From positions 1,798,001 through 1,862,000 of the forward strand of contig NW_026960608.1 of assembly GCF_021018805.1 (NCBI RefSeq): a DNA stretch of 64,000 nucleotides. The letters run 5' to 3'. The notes beneath the pieces were generated by a model, which had not been told where the DNA came from, made no database searches, and saw nothing but the letters and a program-made list of their open reading frames with translations. The translations under genes and the position numbers were made by a program. How positions within the stretch are numbered: position 1 is the first letter of the stretch; each line of letters begins with the position of its first letter. Origin of the DNA: Prinia subflava. Taxonomy: Eukaryota; Chordata; Aves; Passeriformes; Cisticolidae. Positions 22,603 to 33,298 of the stretch are shown here, piece after piece.

Positions 22603-22933
22603 TATCACCGTGGGGCCTGACCAGAAATGAGACTCGGAAGACAGATCTGGGTTCATCGGGCAGAGAAGGGCAGGAAGACCACTTTTATTTACAAAACCCC
22701 AGTTTTATACATTTCCTATGAGGCCTGTGGATTGGAGGATGGAATTCCCACCTCCCCACCAGATTGGCCAAGGAGGCTGTCATTCAACCTCCCCTTCTCC
22801 TTGAGAAGGAATTCATAACAAGGGCAGTGTTTATAAAACATGGTCCTGTGTTTCTATTCAAGAGCGCGAGAAACTGCACATTTCTCCTTTAATATGAATG
22901 CTTGGCAAACCAGGAAAAAACCTCATGGCAACA
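22603..22933 (-). mobile_element. Solo LTR, family B (copy 2), inserted in P2 gag
   Basis: 331 bp with the same ends as the copy at 2,378, flanked by the 6-bp duplication ATTACC (22,597-22,602 and 22,934-22,939). It interrupts the junction between P2 MA and p12. Confidence 0.92.
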
Positions 22934-22939
22934 ATTACC

Positions 22940-23510
22940 TTCAGCAGACAAAGGTAGGGGGGAAACATATTGTGTTGGTGTGAGCAAGGGGGGTGTAAGA
23001 GAATCAGGTGGGGTCAGGGTGAGCGGGGTAGAACTCGGTGTCGAGCAGGCTGTGGTGGATGTGGGGGCCATGGGGGCTACTAATAAATCCGGGTCCAGTT
23101 CATCTCTTCCTTCCTCTAAAGCTTCACTTAAAATCGCATGCTGTATACCATGCTTATTTTGGACGCAAGCCAAGCACTTATGTTCAATTTTTACTGCTTC
23201 TATTTTGTTGCCAAGCCACCAAACTGGTTTTTCGAGCAAGCATAGAACTAAATCAAGGTATGGGATTTGTTCCACCATTCCATCTTGTGTACAAAGCGAT
23301 CTAAGTTGCATAATAACCTTTACATTTAAAGACCCGTTCTGTGGCCACCTCTGGTTTCCAGGCAGAGCATATTTTGGCCAGCTCACATTACAATACTCAA
23401 TCAATTTATCTTTTTGTAATTCCTGACCAAAATTCCCCTCTTTCCAATGTGCCAACAAACAACCCAAAGGAGAAGAACTTGGTATAGAGGCATTATTGTT
23501 GCCCAAAACT
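22940..23510 (-). pseudogene. gag: P2 gag, matrix (MA)
   Basis: The minus-strand frame reads LGNNNASIPSSSPLGCLLAHW and then a class I MA fold region up to VPYLDLVLCLLEKPVWW-like text, followed by a Pro/Thr-rich stretch. The residue at the expected initiator is encoded by TTG; the context GNNNAS would suit a myristoylated start, so the ATG was probably lost by mutation. The frame is open to about 22,889 only because the inserted LTR happens to continue it. Confidence 0.75.
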
Positions 23511-23819
23511 TCTTGTAACCCTTTTAGTTTTTCCATATTACAAATACATAAAAACCACAGATGCCGATCCTGCAACACTTTCGCGATGTCTGACGAACGG
23601 CTGCCTAGGCAATACCACCAGGAATTCCTTTTGCCCAACCAAGCGTAGCTTTTGCTGCGTCTTAATGGCAGGCCCCCAGACCAGAGAATAAAGAATCTTA
23701 CCTCTCACCAGGGGTCGTTGTGAGCGGCTAGGGTTGCGGCTCCGATGGGCTCCCCAAGAAATCACCGGGTGCTGGCTGGAGCGTGATTGGGTCGCAAGGT
23801 CCTGGCTGTGCCCACAAGG

Positions 23820-23837
23820 TCCCGTCCTGGGTCACCA
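23820..23837 (-). other. P2 primer binding site, tRNA-Trp-like
   Basis: Four bases past the 5' LTR end, the minus strand reads TGGTGACCCAGGACGGGA. The TGGTGACCC core resembles primer binding sites complementary to tRNA-Trp 3' ends; the second half does not match well, so the tRNA assignment is tentative. Confidence 0.55.
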
Positions 23838-23841
23838 AAAA

Positions 23842-24276
23842 TGTTAGCGTAAGAAAACATATAACCACACGAAGGTGATCATATGCAGTTCTTTATTTGA
23901 GCATGCGGGGCACAGGGGCATACAGTGCCCAAATCTTGTGCCCAAGAATACAGAGTCGATTCGTGATTTTTATAGTTTCAAATTATACATATGTTAACTA
24001 ACCTCCACCCCTAGATACTGGTTATCCTATTTCTTAGTTACTATCTTAAATCATACCTACGCTTTACCCTGGGTTCTACTTGATTTGGTTAAAACAATGC
24101 TTCTCAATTATCTCCTGGGCTGGAGTCATACTTAAACAATAGTATGCATCTAGTTGCAGAAGCTGACGTTTGTTCCAAAGCCAGCTGTGTAAAGTTCAGG
24201 TCGTGCGTCTTCTACCTTCCCCCAACTACCTGCAGTTAGCTTAAACAGAAATTATTATTTTAACTCTCCACTATCA
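23842..24276 (-). mobile_element. P2 5' LTR
   Basis: 435 bp partner of the LTR at 9,106, with ends TGTTAGCG and CCACTATCA on the plus strand and the duplication ATCC directly outside (24,277-24,280). Confidence 0.9.
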
Positions 24277-24280
24277 ATCC

Positions 24281-25090
24281 TGTCGTGCTTATCTTACCCG
24301 TTATCTCACCCCTAACAAGTTGGGACCCCTGACTGTCCTGGGAAGTGGGAAGCAACTTATTCCTGGTGTGTCAGTGAAGCAGAGGGGCAGGGATTGATGC
24401 TAGAGCACCAGGCCATTCTCCACCACCTTTTCCAGCAGAAAAGTTTATCCTGAGCTCACCACCAGCTCAGGATGAGCACCAGGGTGGTGACCAGGAACAC
24501 TGCCCTGCAGAGACAGCTTCAAGGCACATTCCAGTATGTCACAGCTCCATACTCCACCTTCAGCCCCCCTTTATTCCTTCTGCTTTTCTCACAATGATTG
24601 GAAAATTCACCCCTGGAGCATCACAGACAATCCCCACATCAATCCCCATGGATGACCTCAGCTGGCAGCTGCTCCAAGCCCCATTTGCAGCCTCTGGAGC
24701 CACCAGCCCCTTTTCCAGAGCAGGGAAATGGCAAAGCTAGCACTCCTGGAGCGGAGCCTTTGGAAGGGCTCCTTGAAATTCCCCACTCCCGGCAGCTTCC
24801 AGCACCAGGCATAGCAGCAGGGAAAGCAGCAAGGAGGATTTTTCATAGCAAGAGAAGATGGGGAAGGTGGGAAGAGGTCAGTTTGGGTTTTTTTCTGCTT
24901 TGTCTCCTAAAGTGTCCTCGATAATTCTACTTGCAGGTTCTCTCCCAGAGATCTGCTCTGCCAGCTGAGAAATGCTCCTTGTACCACCACCTCACATAGA
25001 ATATCAGTGCTTGGACCTTCCCTCTGAGGGTGGAAAACCAGATCCATGCTAATCTCAAACTGGAGATCATTAGCCCCAAACAAATAAGTA
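24281..25090. other. Host intergenic DNA, nothing recognised
   Basis: No repeat, RNA gene or coding region could be supported. A 108-codon frame at 24,598 has no recognisable domain and is treated as chance. Confidence 0.5.
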
Positions 25091-25096
25091 GATTTC

Positions 25097-25720
25097 TGTC
25101 GCGGCGGGCAGTGGTCAGACTGCTGTGACCTTCTCGGAAAAGTGTCTTTAGAAGGATGACTCAGAGGGACAGGCGCTTCTGCTGCCTGCTGAGTGATTTC
25201 AAGCTCTTTAGTGAAATGAGCTTTTCAGGGCAACGCTGAAGGAAGAGATGGAGCCTTTGTATGGAGTTCCGTAGGAAGCTTTATTCAGCTTGTTCCTTGG
25301 AGGAGTCCAGTGACAAAGTGCCAAGGGGCTAGGGAAAATAGATGGTTATATAGGGAAGGTAGAGGGCGGGGTAGAACATCTGAGCCAATAGGGTGGAGGA
25401 TTGAGAAATGAACCAATCAGGGGAAGGATCAAAAACAAACAAATTGGCTGGGGTAAAAAGGAGGAAATAGGGAAAGAACCAATGAGGTATAACTGATTAA
25501 CACATTTCTGCACCATAACAGAGAGCTATCTGCCAGGGTTTCTCCCTTAGGGATTGTTTATATGCTGTCTGGTTTAACTCCTCTCTCTCCAGGGGAGCAT
25601 GTTTACATACTGTCTGGCTTGACTGCCCTCTGTCCAGGGGAACGTGCCCCCACTACTGTCTGGATTCTCTCCAAGAGAATGTGTTTGTGTTAACACTGTT
25701 TGGCTTAGCAGCCTCCACAG
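25097..25720 (-). mobile_element. Solo LTR, family F
   Basis: 624 bp, plus-strand ends TGTCGCGGCGGG and GGCTTAGCAGCCTCCACA, flanked by the perfect 6-bp duplication GATTTC (25,091-25,096 and 25,721-25,726). On its own strand it has a poly(A) signal (AATAAAGC, plus-strand GCTTTATT near 25,278), several CCAAT-type boxes (plus-strand ATTGG/CCAAT at 25,390-25,480) and an imperfect tandem repeat with a GTTTA-ATA-CTGTCTGG-TT core (25,555-25,640), probably U3 enhancer repeats. Confidence 0.88.
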
Positions 25721-26469
25721 ATTTCAGTAGTGTATACAACATGGAGATTTCCTGGAGGACCCAATATTTGAATTCTTCACAGCTGCATCTCTGCCTTTTG
25801 CTGGATGGGTTGTTTTCTTTCTCTTTAGCCTGAAGTGTTCCCAACTGCCTCATGCCATGTGGCTGCTTCTTATTTGCATCCCACACCTGATTCATAGCTC
25901 TGCACTGATATAAAGTATATCAGATATAAAATGCTCATTGGGGTGAGGAGAGTCCCTTCTGCAGTGCTGAGGACACCGATCCGATGGGAAGGGGATGCTG
26001 CTCCAGCTCCAACATCTTTGTGGCTGTAAGAGGAGCTCCCATTGCAGAGGAGGGGCCCCACGGCCTCCATCAAGTGAAAAATAAAAAATAAAACAAAAAA
26101 GGGGAGTGGAAACAATCACGAGGAACAGGCTTATTGTAGGAGAGAGCAAGTAAAAGAGGTTCTTTGGGGACAGGGAGGAAAATGCCAGATAGGAAAGAAA
26201 GAGAGCTCTAAAAGGAGACAATGGAGAACTGGATTGAAACAATTGAAGTCCCATGTGGACAGGGAGCAGGGACATCACAGAGCACGGGCGAGCAGCTTTT
26301 CCCGAAGGTGCCTCAGCTTCCAGCACTCTCGGCCCAGGGATGGACATCAAACCTTCCGTGCACAGGGCAGAGGGAAATTTTGCTGCCAGTGTGAAGGGAA
26401 AAGGGTTTTCACTCCCTAAAAGTGAGGTGGGGGAAGTTAAAACAAGTGCAGCAGCCAGAAAAACAAGTG

Positions 26470-26799
26470 TATCACCGTGGAGGCCTAACCAGAAAACAGA
26501 CTGGCGACACAGATCTGGGTGCATCAGAGCATGCAGGGCAGGAGGACCCAGTTTATTTACAAAAACCTACTTTTATACTTTTTCTATGAGGCCTGTGGAT
26601 TGGAGGAAGGAATTCTCACCTCCACATCACATTGGTGAAGGGGACTGTCACACAGTCTTGTTTGTCCCGGCAGGGAATGTAAAAACAATGGCTATGTTTA
26701 TAGAACATAGCTGATGTTTACATTAAAAGAGCGTGAGAAGGTACGAACTTCTCCTTTAATATGAACGCTCAGCAAAACCAGGAAAACCTCATGGCAACA
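26470..26799 (-). mobile_element. Solo LTR, family B (copy 3)
   Basis: 330 bp with the same TATCACCG...GGCAACA ends as the copies at 2,378 and 22,603, flanked by the 6-bp duplication CAAGTG (26,464-26,469 and 26,800-26,805). It sits in otherwise unremarkable host DNA. Confidence 0.92.
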
Positions 26800-26805
26800 C
26801 AAGTG

Positions 26806-27949
26806 AACCTGTGGAAAGGTAGGAAATCTGCTCCAAGTGCCCAGCAGGAAGGAAACAGCCCAAACAAAGGGATGAGCATCATATTACACCTGACACAGAA
26901 ATATTTCAGGTTTGATCAGTCCTCCACTGCTGAGGGTTCACCTGCAGCTCCCCTGGATGTGCCCTTCAGAACAAGTTGAAAAAGAGATCAGCCTTTCAAC
27001 AATTGAACTCAGCCTTTTGTCTCGTAGAAAAAAATCAATTCCAAATGTGGAGATTTCAATACAGGCTGTAATTTTGTTACAATTCAGATGTATTCCGCTT
27101 TCTTTTTTTTTTTTTTTTTTGTCCTTCTCCTCCTCTCTGTTCTCTAGACATTGGCTCTGGTGCCTGTTCTGCTCTCCAAAGATCTTTCTCAGATGAATTC
27201 CATGCAGGGAAATGAGCCCCTGCCCAGCCCAGGGAGTGAAATCCCCTCTTTGGGTTAAAAACACAGGATTCAGGTGCTTCTGCAGCATCCTGGAAATGTT
27301 CTCTTCATGCAGAGTGGCAGGAGAGCACATCAGAGATGGTTTGTTAAACAGCTTCACTCTGATTTATAAGAGCCTTATAAATGAACTTACTTTGGCTTCC
27401 TCTTTTTATCACCAGATCAAGGACGAGCATCTCCAGCTCTAACATATTTAAATGATGGTTGTTCTGATTTCTGAGGGTCCAGTTCCTTGGAACCGTGAGC
27501 ACATTCCCAGGTAAGCAGACCTGACCCAGCCATGGTGTCTCTGTGACCAGGTCAGCTGAAGAACTGTCCCCTTACCCACCTGGGAGCAGCTCTGCTCCTG
27601 TACCTTCCCACTGCTGACACAGCTGCTGCACCTTTCCTGGGCTCTGGGGATGCTGCAACACCAGGGAGTGAGGCAGGATGAGCTTCATCCCACAAGGAGA
27701 TCCTGTTTTCCCCAGCTGAACATTCTGCTCTGGAGCAGTAGCCCCAGTGGGTGCCGTGTTGCTTCCCAAGGCCTCTGCTTGGGCCTGCCCGTTCCCAACA
27801 ATTTCTTGAGGCACAGAATTCTTCAGCCTGTTTGGATTTGGGTTTTTTTTTGTTTCTTGTTTGCTTCTTGGCTAGGGGCAAGGGTTGTTGATTTATGGCT
27901 AAACCGAGCCAGTGGTTGGAACTGGTCTGAAATGAGATGTTAGATTCCT
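26806..27949. other. Host intergenic DNA, nothing recognised
   Basis: Contains a 19-20 base T run at about 27,101-27,120 and no supported gene. Short ORFs on both strands show no domain. Confidence 0.5.
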
Positions 27950-27955
27950 ATCAGG

Positions 27956-28479
27956 GTGTGGTGGTCCGTGGACCATCCACAGAGGACAATTCACTCCCTT
28001 GGAGAGTGCGCAGCCCATAGGCTGCTTCAGTTCTCAATTACTCCCCTTTGGGAAGTCCCCTTGGGAGATTTCCTTGTAGCTCAGGGTGAGCAAAAGTGCT
28101 TCAACCCATGTGCAGCCCCTAGGCTGCCTCAGTTCACAGGGACTCTCCTTTGGGAAGTCCCTTTGAGAGTTTTCCTTGTGGCTCAAGGTAAGAACAAATA
28201 CTTCAACCCATGAGCCTTTGCAATTCTATGCTAATGTTTCATATGTCATTGGTTATTTCCTTTGTTCCTGGTTTTCACCCCCCCGATTGGTTCTTTTTGG
28301 ATCCTTCCCCATTGGCCAAGTTGTGAAACCCCACCCCTGGCTACCCTATATAATCCATCTCCACCAGGACTATTTGATTCTTTTCTCTCCCGACCTCATG
28401 GAATAAAGAAGCTCTCCTGGAGATCAGAAAGACCCCATCTCGCTGCTTTTACACCTGCGTCGCCTGGGGTGGCAAACAT
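27956..28479 (+). mobile_element. Solo LTR, family G, with 102-bp U3 duplication
   Basis: LTR architecture on the plus strand: TGTGGTGG start, two tandem copies of a 102-bp unit (28,008-28,109 and 28,110-28,211, each beginning with a GCAGCCC-TAGGCTGC-TCAGTT block and ending CTTCAACCCAT), ATTGG boxes at about 28,285 and 28,310, TATATAA at 28,347-28,353, AATAAA at 28,402-28,407 and a CA end at about 28,479. No clear target duplication was found, so the ends are approximate. Confidence 0.7.
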
Positions 28480-31204
28480 GGCTCTGCTGCTCAGGCCACA
28501 CAAAGAGCAAATCACTCTGCACTTGAGAGTGGACCTAAGAGCTGATCACTTTGCACCTGAGAGTGCCTGTGCCTCCGTCAATCTAGGTGTCTTTTTAAAG
28601 ATGCTTCTAGCGAGGAAGGTCGAGGCACCTTCATCACCAGACCAGACTGTGACATCAGGGTCCCTGCTGAAAAAATTGAAGAGAAATGGAGCAGAAAGAC
28701 CTTGCAGAAGGTGGGAGAGACCAGGCAGCTGTTCCACAGCCTTGTCCTCGCGTAGTGGTGACAGCAGCTTCAGACGGGCTGAGAGAAGTGAGGAACAATT
28801 TCCCTACTCCAGGTTTTTACCATTTACAGGTATCCAGTGGCAAGGTGGGAGCTACAGCCCTCCCTCCTGCACGGGAGAGGGATGAGGGTGAGCTCAGCTT
28901 TTCCTCCCTGCTCACAGGAAGATCTTCAGTGGGCCAGGGTTTAATTACCTTTTCCAAACAGCCCTTGTTGTGCTTGCAACCTGCAGGATGGGGCAGAGGG
29001 AGATGTGGAAGCAGCTCGAGTCAGGACATGCAGTGTTTGCTCGTGGGCTCTGCCACATAACAAGTTAAGGAATCATAAACTAGGTGTTCCCCAGCACTGA
29101 ACTTCCTCCCTCTCCACCTCCAGCATCCATAAACACCAGCAGTGTTTGTTGTGTGCTGCAGAGGGCTTTTGGTTTGGTTTTTATGGTGACTTTGTGCCAG
29201 CAGGTTTGTGGATTCGGGGCTGATGTTCAGTGGGATTTTATGGGAGCAGGTCTGTGCCAGGAGTTCCTGGTTTGGAGTGAGGGTTCTTGGGGGGTTCTAG
29301 GTCCTGCTTGGAGAAAGAAGCACAGACAGCAAAATGTTGTGTCCACCTGCATCTCCATCCCCTGCCAGGCTTCCCTGCCAGTCCATGCTGGCCTGTCCAT
29401 ATGGATGCCAAGCATCTGTATTTTCTTCTTAATACATCTCTTTTTTTGCTGTAAGGCACCACCAGAACTGAACCAGGACTGAAAAACACTGAGAGGGCAT
29501 ATTGTTCTGTGAATATTACTGAACCCAGAAGACAATCTCCAATCTTGGTGTAATTTATTCAGTTAAAATGACATCAATTTTAGTGACTGGTCACTGGTGC
29601 TGGTACCACCCTGTGCCTCTGCTGGTGTCACCTGTTTGTTTAGTGGGTGTTTAATAACCCTAAATCATTTCTGCTGGTGTTGATTTGCTTCTGTAGTTCA
29701 ACATCAAAGAAATAGCAGTTGGATGAGGCTTGAAACAACCTGGGGTAGTGGAAGGTGTCCCTGCCAATGGCAGGGATTGGAACTGGATGGGCTTTAAGGT
29801 CCCTTCCCACCCAAACCATCCCAGGATTCTGTGATTCCGTGGATCAGGGATGAAGGCACCTGCAGAGGAACAGGCGTGTGACCTTTGAGGAAAACCCCCT
29901 CTCCCGATGCCCTCCAGGCTTTTCCCATTGTGCTGCTCTCCAAACCCACAGCCCAGAGTGCTGGTTTGCTCCCTAAAGAGCAGATCCCACAACTGGAGAA
30001 AACACTCCGGGTGTGGAAGGAGTGGTGCCAGCACACACGGGTGGAAATATGCTCCAGCATTGCTGTTTACTCCTGCAGATCCCAGCACAGCTCCCAGCAA
30101 AGTGCTGCTTGAGGGAAGTTTGTTTGCCAGGCTGCCCTGCCCTGCTCCCTCCTGGAGCGCACACAGCAGGAGTTTGTGTAGAGCCTGGGAAAACCAAGGG
30201 AATGCATTCCAAGCCCACACTCGCAGCTCCCAGCAAAGGCAGGAGAGGGGAGGCTTTACTAGACATGAGTTCCAATAACCAGAATGGTTATTGTTGTAGT
30301 CAAAGGATGGAAAACCAAACATTTTTATTATGGGCTGGAACTAAAACTCCAGGACGGCTGCTAATCCCCCTGACAAGTGGGGTGTTGGTGTGGAGGTGGG
30401 GTGTGCATCCAGGTTTTGTTTTGTTAAGAGCGACACTCCTTAATTCCCCTCTTTTCCATTTTTTTCCATTTCAGAGCCTGCTCTTCCTTTATAAGCCCAG
30501 ATTTTTTCCCATTTGTCCTCTCTTTCCTCCCTCCTGACTAATTTCAACTTCCCATTTCTTTTCTTTTTCCCTTTCCTTTTGCCAAGTGTTCTTTGATGCT
30601 GTATTCTGCTATTTTTAATTCCTCTTTCCCAGGCCTGGATCCACCCCCGACCCAGTGCCCTCTTCCTCTCCAGACTGAAAGGACAGTCTGGGCAAAATTT
30701 CCTCAAAATCCAACTTGTCCCAATCCGTGTGTGGAACCCGCTGTCTTTGCACGATCCTTGTGGCTCTCCAAGAATTTCAAAATAGAGTTAAAGCTGCCCT
30801 CAGCCTTGTTCCATGTAATTCCTGACCCATGTAATCAGAGCCTTCCTCCCAGGCAGTTTGATCACTGTGCTCCTCACGCCAAATATTCCTCCCGTGCGGC
30901 TTTTCCGTCTGGAACATCCCGCCTCTGCCTCCAGCCTCAGCTCCCTTTCCAGTTCCAGCTGTAAGAAACAGCTTTCCCTCACTGTCATGCCGTGGCAGTC
31001 TGGGTGTAGGAAGCAAACATTGGGTCATTTCTCTTCCATGGTGTGGGAATAGCTGTCGCACTTGGAGCAGTTGGAGTTTTAAAGGAGCCCTGGAGCCTGT
31101 GGGGTGTGGGCAGGTTTGAGACGTTTCATCCCGAGGCTCACTGGAAAAGAGCTGTGACTCCAGAAGTTTCTCCACCACTTTGCTGGAATGACCTTGTTAG
31201 GGTA
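28480..31204. other. Host intergenic DNA with a CR1 tail
   Basis: Apart from the CR1 3' end at about 29,735-29,850, no gene or repeat could be supported. Overlapping ORFs of 100-220 codons around 29.6-30.5 kb occur in several frames at once without recognisable domains, which suggests chance in low-stop sequence. Confidence 0.5.
29735..29850 (+). repeat. CR1 LINE, extreme 3' end
   Basis: Contains the CR1 3' blocks GGGATTGGAACTGGATGGGC, CTTTAAGGTCCCTTCCCACC, CCATCCCAGGATTCTGTGATTC. Heavily 5'-truncated. Confidence 0.85.
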
Positions 31205-31690
31205 TGTTGGGGGTTAGATTTGTTTCTTTTTTACTTATAGATTTTTTCCCATAAGTTGCTAGGAAACTAACTACTGGGTACTTGTAGGCACTTAAGCAGA
31301 ACAAAGGGGCCAGAGGGGAGGGGTTATAGCGCCTGGCTACGTCTTTGGGAGTTTCCCGGGGCCGGGGGGGATGGGGGGGGGGAGGGAAGATACTGCGAGT
31401 TTTGGGGCAGGTAAAGGACAGGGCTGGGGGCAGCTTCTCTCTCTTGCTCTGGGCATCAGAGAGAGAACAGCCAGGCTGCTGCTTGCTGCAGGAGGAGTTC
31501 ACAGTTACCACCCTGTCTGGTCTTGGAAAATCTACCACCATCTGCTTGTGTGTGCTGGAACTCTCAGCTCGCCTCCTCCTGCCCTGTCTTGCCGGTGCGG
31601 CTTCTTCAGCACTGCTTTGAGGCTTTCCACTGCTCTGTGGCCCTGCACTGCCCCTGCCCTGCCGGGACATCCTTGCCATTCCATCTACCA
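31205..31690 (+). mobile_element. Truncated LTR, family A relative
   Basis: Starts TGTTGGGGGTTAGATTTG, the 5' end of family A, and follows that family's order (TTCCCATAAG block, GGAAACTAACTAC, G-rich core, AGAGAGAACAGCC) for about 490 bp. It then stops where the next LTR begins at 31,693, so its R-U5 half is missing or displaced. It is more diverged than the P4 LTRs. The G-runs at 31,364-31,383 are part of its core. Confidence 0.75.
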
Positions 31691-31692
31691 CC

Positions 31693-32226
31693 TGTTATAA
31701 ATGACCCAGGATAATTCATGTTTTAATAACATATTTGTGCAGTTTATATGTATAAAATAAATGTAACATGCAAGCCAGGGTTTGCAACAAGAAAATCAGG
31801 CAAGCCCAGGCTTGTAGAGATTGCTTTTCAGAAGAACAAAACCCTGGCTGGGTGTGGTTAATAGCGAAGAACTAGAGCCATTAACCAGAAGAAAAGATGA
31901 TGGAGAAACTCTTTCTGAGCAAGGAGGACAGTTGATTGCTCGGTCGTTAAGAGTTACCTCGGCAACTGCATCGAAGGAGACACACCTCTATTCATCAACT
32001 CAAACCCCAACATTAGTATTCATCTTTCCCCTGAAAGTCTATTCAGCAAAGGAAGGAACTGAATGAAAAACTGAAATGCTTCTTTGTCTTTCTTTGAAGA
32101 GTTGGTTTAATGGGGATATTTTGCTGAATAGAACAAAGAACTGGTTTGCCTAAATTTTTGATCTGTAATTTTTTTAGTTAATAAAAATTATTTTATTAAT
32201 CAAAATTGGCTTGGACATTTATAACA
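31693..32226 (+). mobile_element. 5' LTR of an ERVL-like element, family E, with primer binding site
   Basis: 534 bp with long perfect inverted ends, TGTTATAAATG and CATTTATAACA. AATAAA-type signals lie near 31,757 and 32,181. The LTR is followed at once by TTGGTGCCCAACG (from about 32,229), which matches the primer binding site of P4 in this window and resembles the tRNA-Leu-type site of ERVL elements. A short leader follows to about 32,525, then another LTR interrupts. The 3' LTR is not in the window. Confidence 0.8.
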
Positions 32227-32527
32227 ATTTGGTGCCCAACGTAAGGCCAGTTTTTGGGGCATCTGCAGCCCCCGTTTTTGTTCAGGAGGCGCCCAACTGT
32301 TTTAGCAGCCCGGCGAAGCGGAGAGAGTTAGCAGGACCAAACTGGCCAAAAAAAAACCAAGTAAATTTTAAACCGCAATCAAAAGGAGTTGATAAAAGCT
32401 AGCTAGCTGGGAGGGCTCTCAGGAACTTTGCAGGGACCCAAGGAAGGTGTCTCCGGGACTGTGGTAATTTTTCACTTGTAAAACTCTATGTGCATGAAGA
32501 ATCCACGCAAGAACAGGAGACCGTGTG

Positions 32528-33298
32528 TGAAAAGAACAGGGCATATGCCTTTATTAATATTCAGCTCTTTATTAAAGTGATCAGCGCATCATTAAAGTCA
32601 TCAGCAGGATTGTAGAGTCTGACCAGAGTTCTTCACGCTGCTGTGGTAATCCGAAGGAGCAGGTGCTGTTGCAGTTCTTCACTCAGCTGCCTGCAGTAGG
32701 TGCCGAGTCCTTGTCTGCACAGGAACAGCTAGAAGCTCTCTCTGGTCAACCATCAGAGGGCAGAGCGGTGAGGGGGCTGTCACTGGAGTCCAGCATAGCA
32801 GACGTCAGCTCTTTTACCCTCAGGGAAAAACTTCAAGAGTTTCCCATTGTCTGTCCCAGTCACTTCAGCTGGCCGGCTCCCATTCCATTCAGACTCCTCA
32901 TAGATTATGGTGAATCTTCAAACCAAGCCAGGGGGTGCGTCCACTCCTTCCTTGGCCAGGGCACCCTCTAATTCTCCTCTTTTGCATCTAGCTTCTCATC
33001 TTGGGGTGCAGTTTCTCTAAAAAACCCTCCCAGGATTCACAGGGTTGGTTTTATTTGCATATACAAATGCATATGCATTTGTCCTGGTCGCAGCAGAGGG
33101 TATCCCTGATGAAAAGGTAGTTACAGCGAACCATGACCGGGCCATTTAGACAGGAGCCACTCCTTTTTACATTTTAATGAGGTAGGAGAATGCCACAGCC
33201 CTGCCCCCCTCCCAGGGCCACAGCAGCAAACATGGGCAGTTTTTTTTGGTTAGTTTTTTTTTTTAGCCCTCATACCCACTGGGAATTTGTTCATAACA
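32528..33298 (-). mobile_element. Probable LTR in minus orientation, ends uncertain
   Basis: The right edge reads TTGTTCATAACA (TGTTATGAAC on the LTR strand) against GTGAGTATTG, and the left part has clustered TTTATT motifs (AATAAA on the LTR strand) near 32,550-32,575. The nearest flank match is imperfect (GTGTG left, GTGAG right). It separates the family E leader from the class I leader and gag to the right, as an insertion would. Confidence 0.4.

Larger units (their letters stand above)
9106..24276 (-). mobile_element. Provirus P2: class I (gammaretrovirus-like) ERV with three nested insertions
   Basis: Two LTRs in minus orientation (9,106-9,532 and 23,842-24,276) bound a provirus flanked by the 4-bp duplication ATCC (9,102-9,105 and 24,277-24,280); 4-bp TSDs are usual for gammaretroviruses. 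The order on the minus strand is LTR, primer binding site, gag (MA, proline-rich p12, CA, NC), protease, RT, RNase H, integrase, env, polypurine tract, LTR. After the inserts at 14,522-15,347, 16,214-21,663 and 22,603-22,933 are removed, the element is about 8.6 kb, a normal full length. Stops and frameshifts are spread through every gene. Confidence 0.9.

Noticed and set aside
28008..28211. Direct repeats considered as a CRISPR-like or regulatory array
   Set aside because: Only two units of 102 bp with no spacers, inside an LTR; CRISPR arrays do not occur in such a eukaryotic setting.
28262..28885. A 207-codon plus-strand ORF starting in LTR G
   Set aside because: It begins in LTR sequence and runs into host DNA, with no domain or conservation evidence.
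29660..30537. Cluster of 100-220 codon ORFs on both strands near 30 kb
   Set aside because: They overlap in five frames, include a CR1 tail and show no protein family features.
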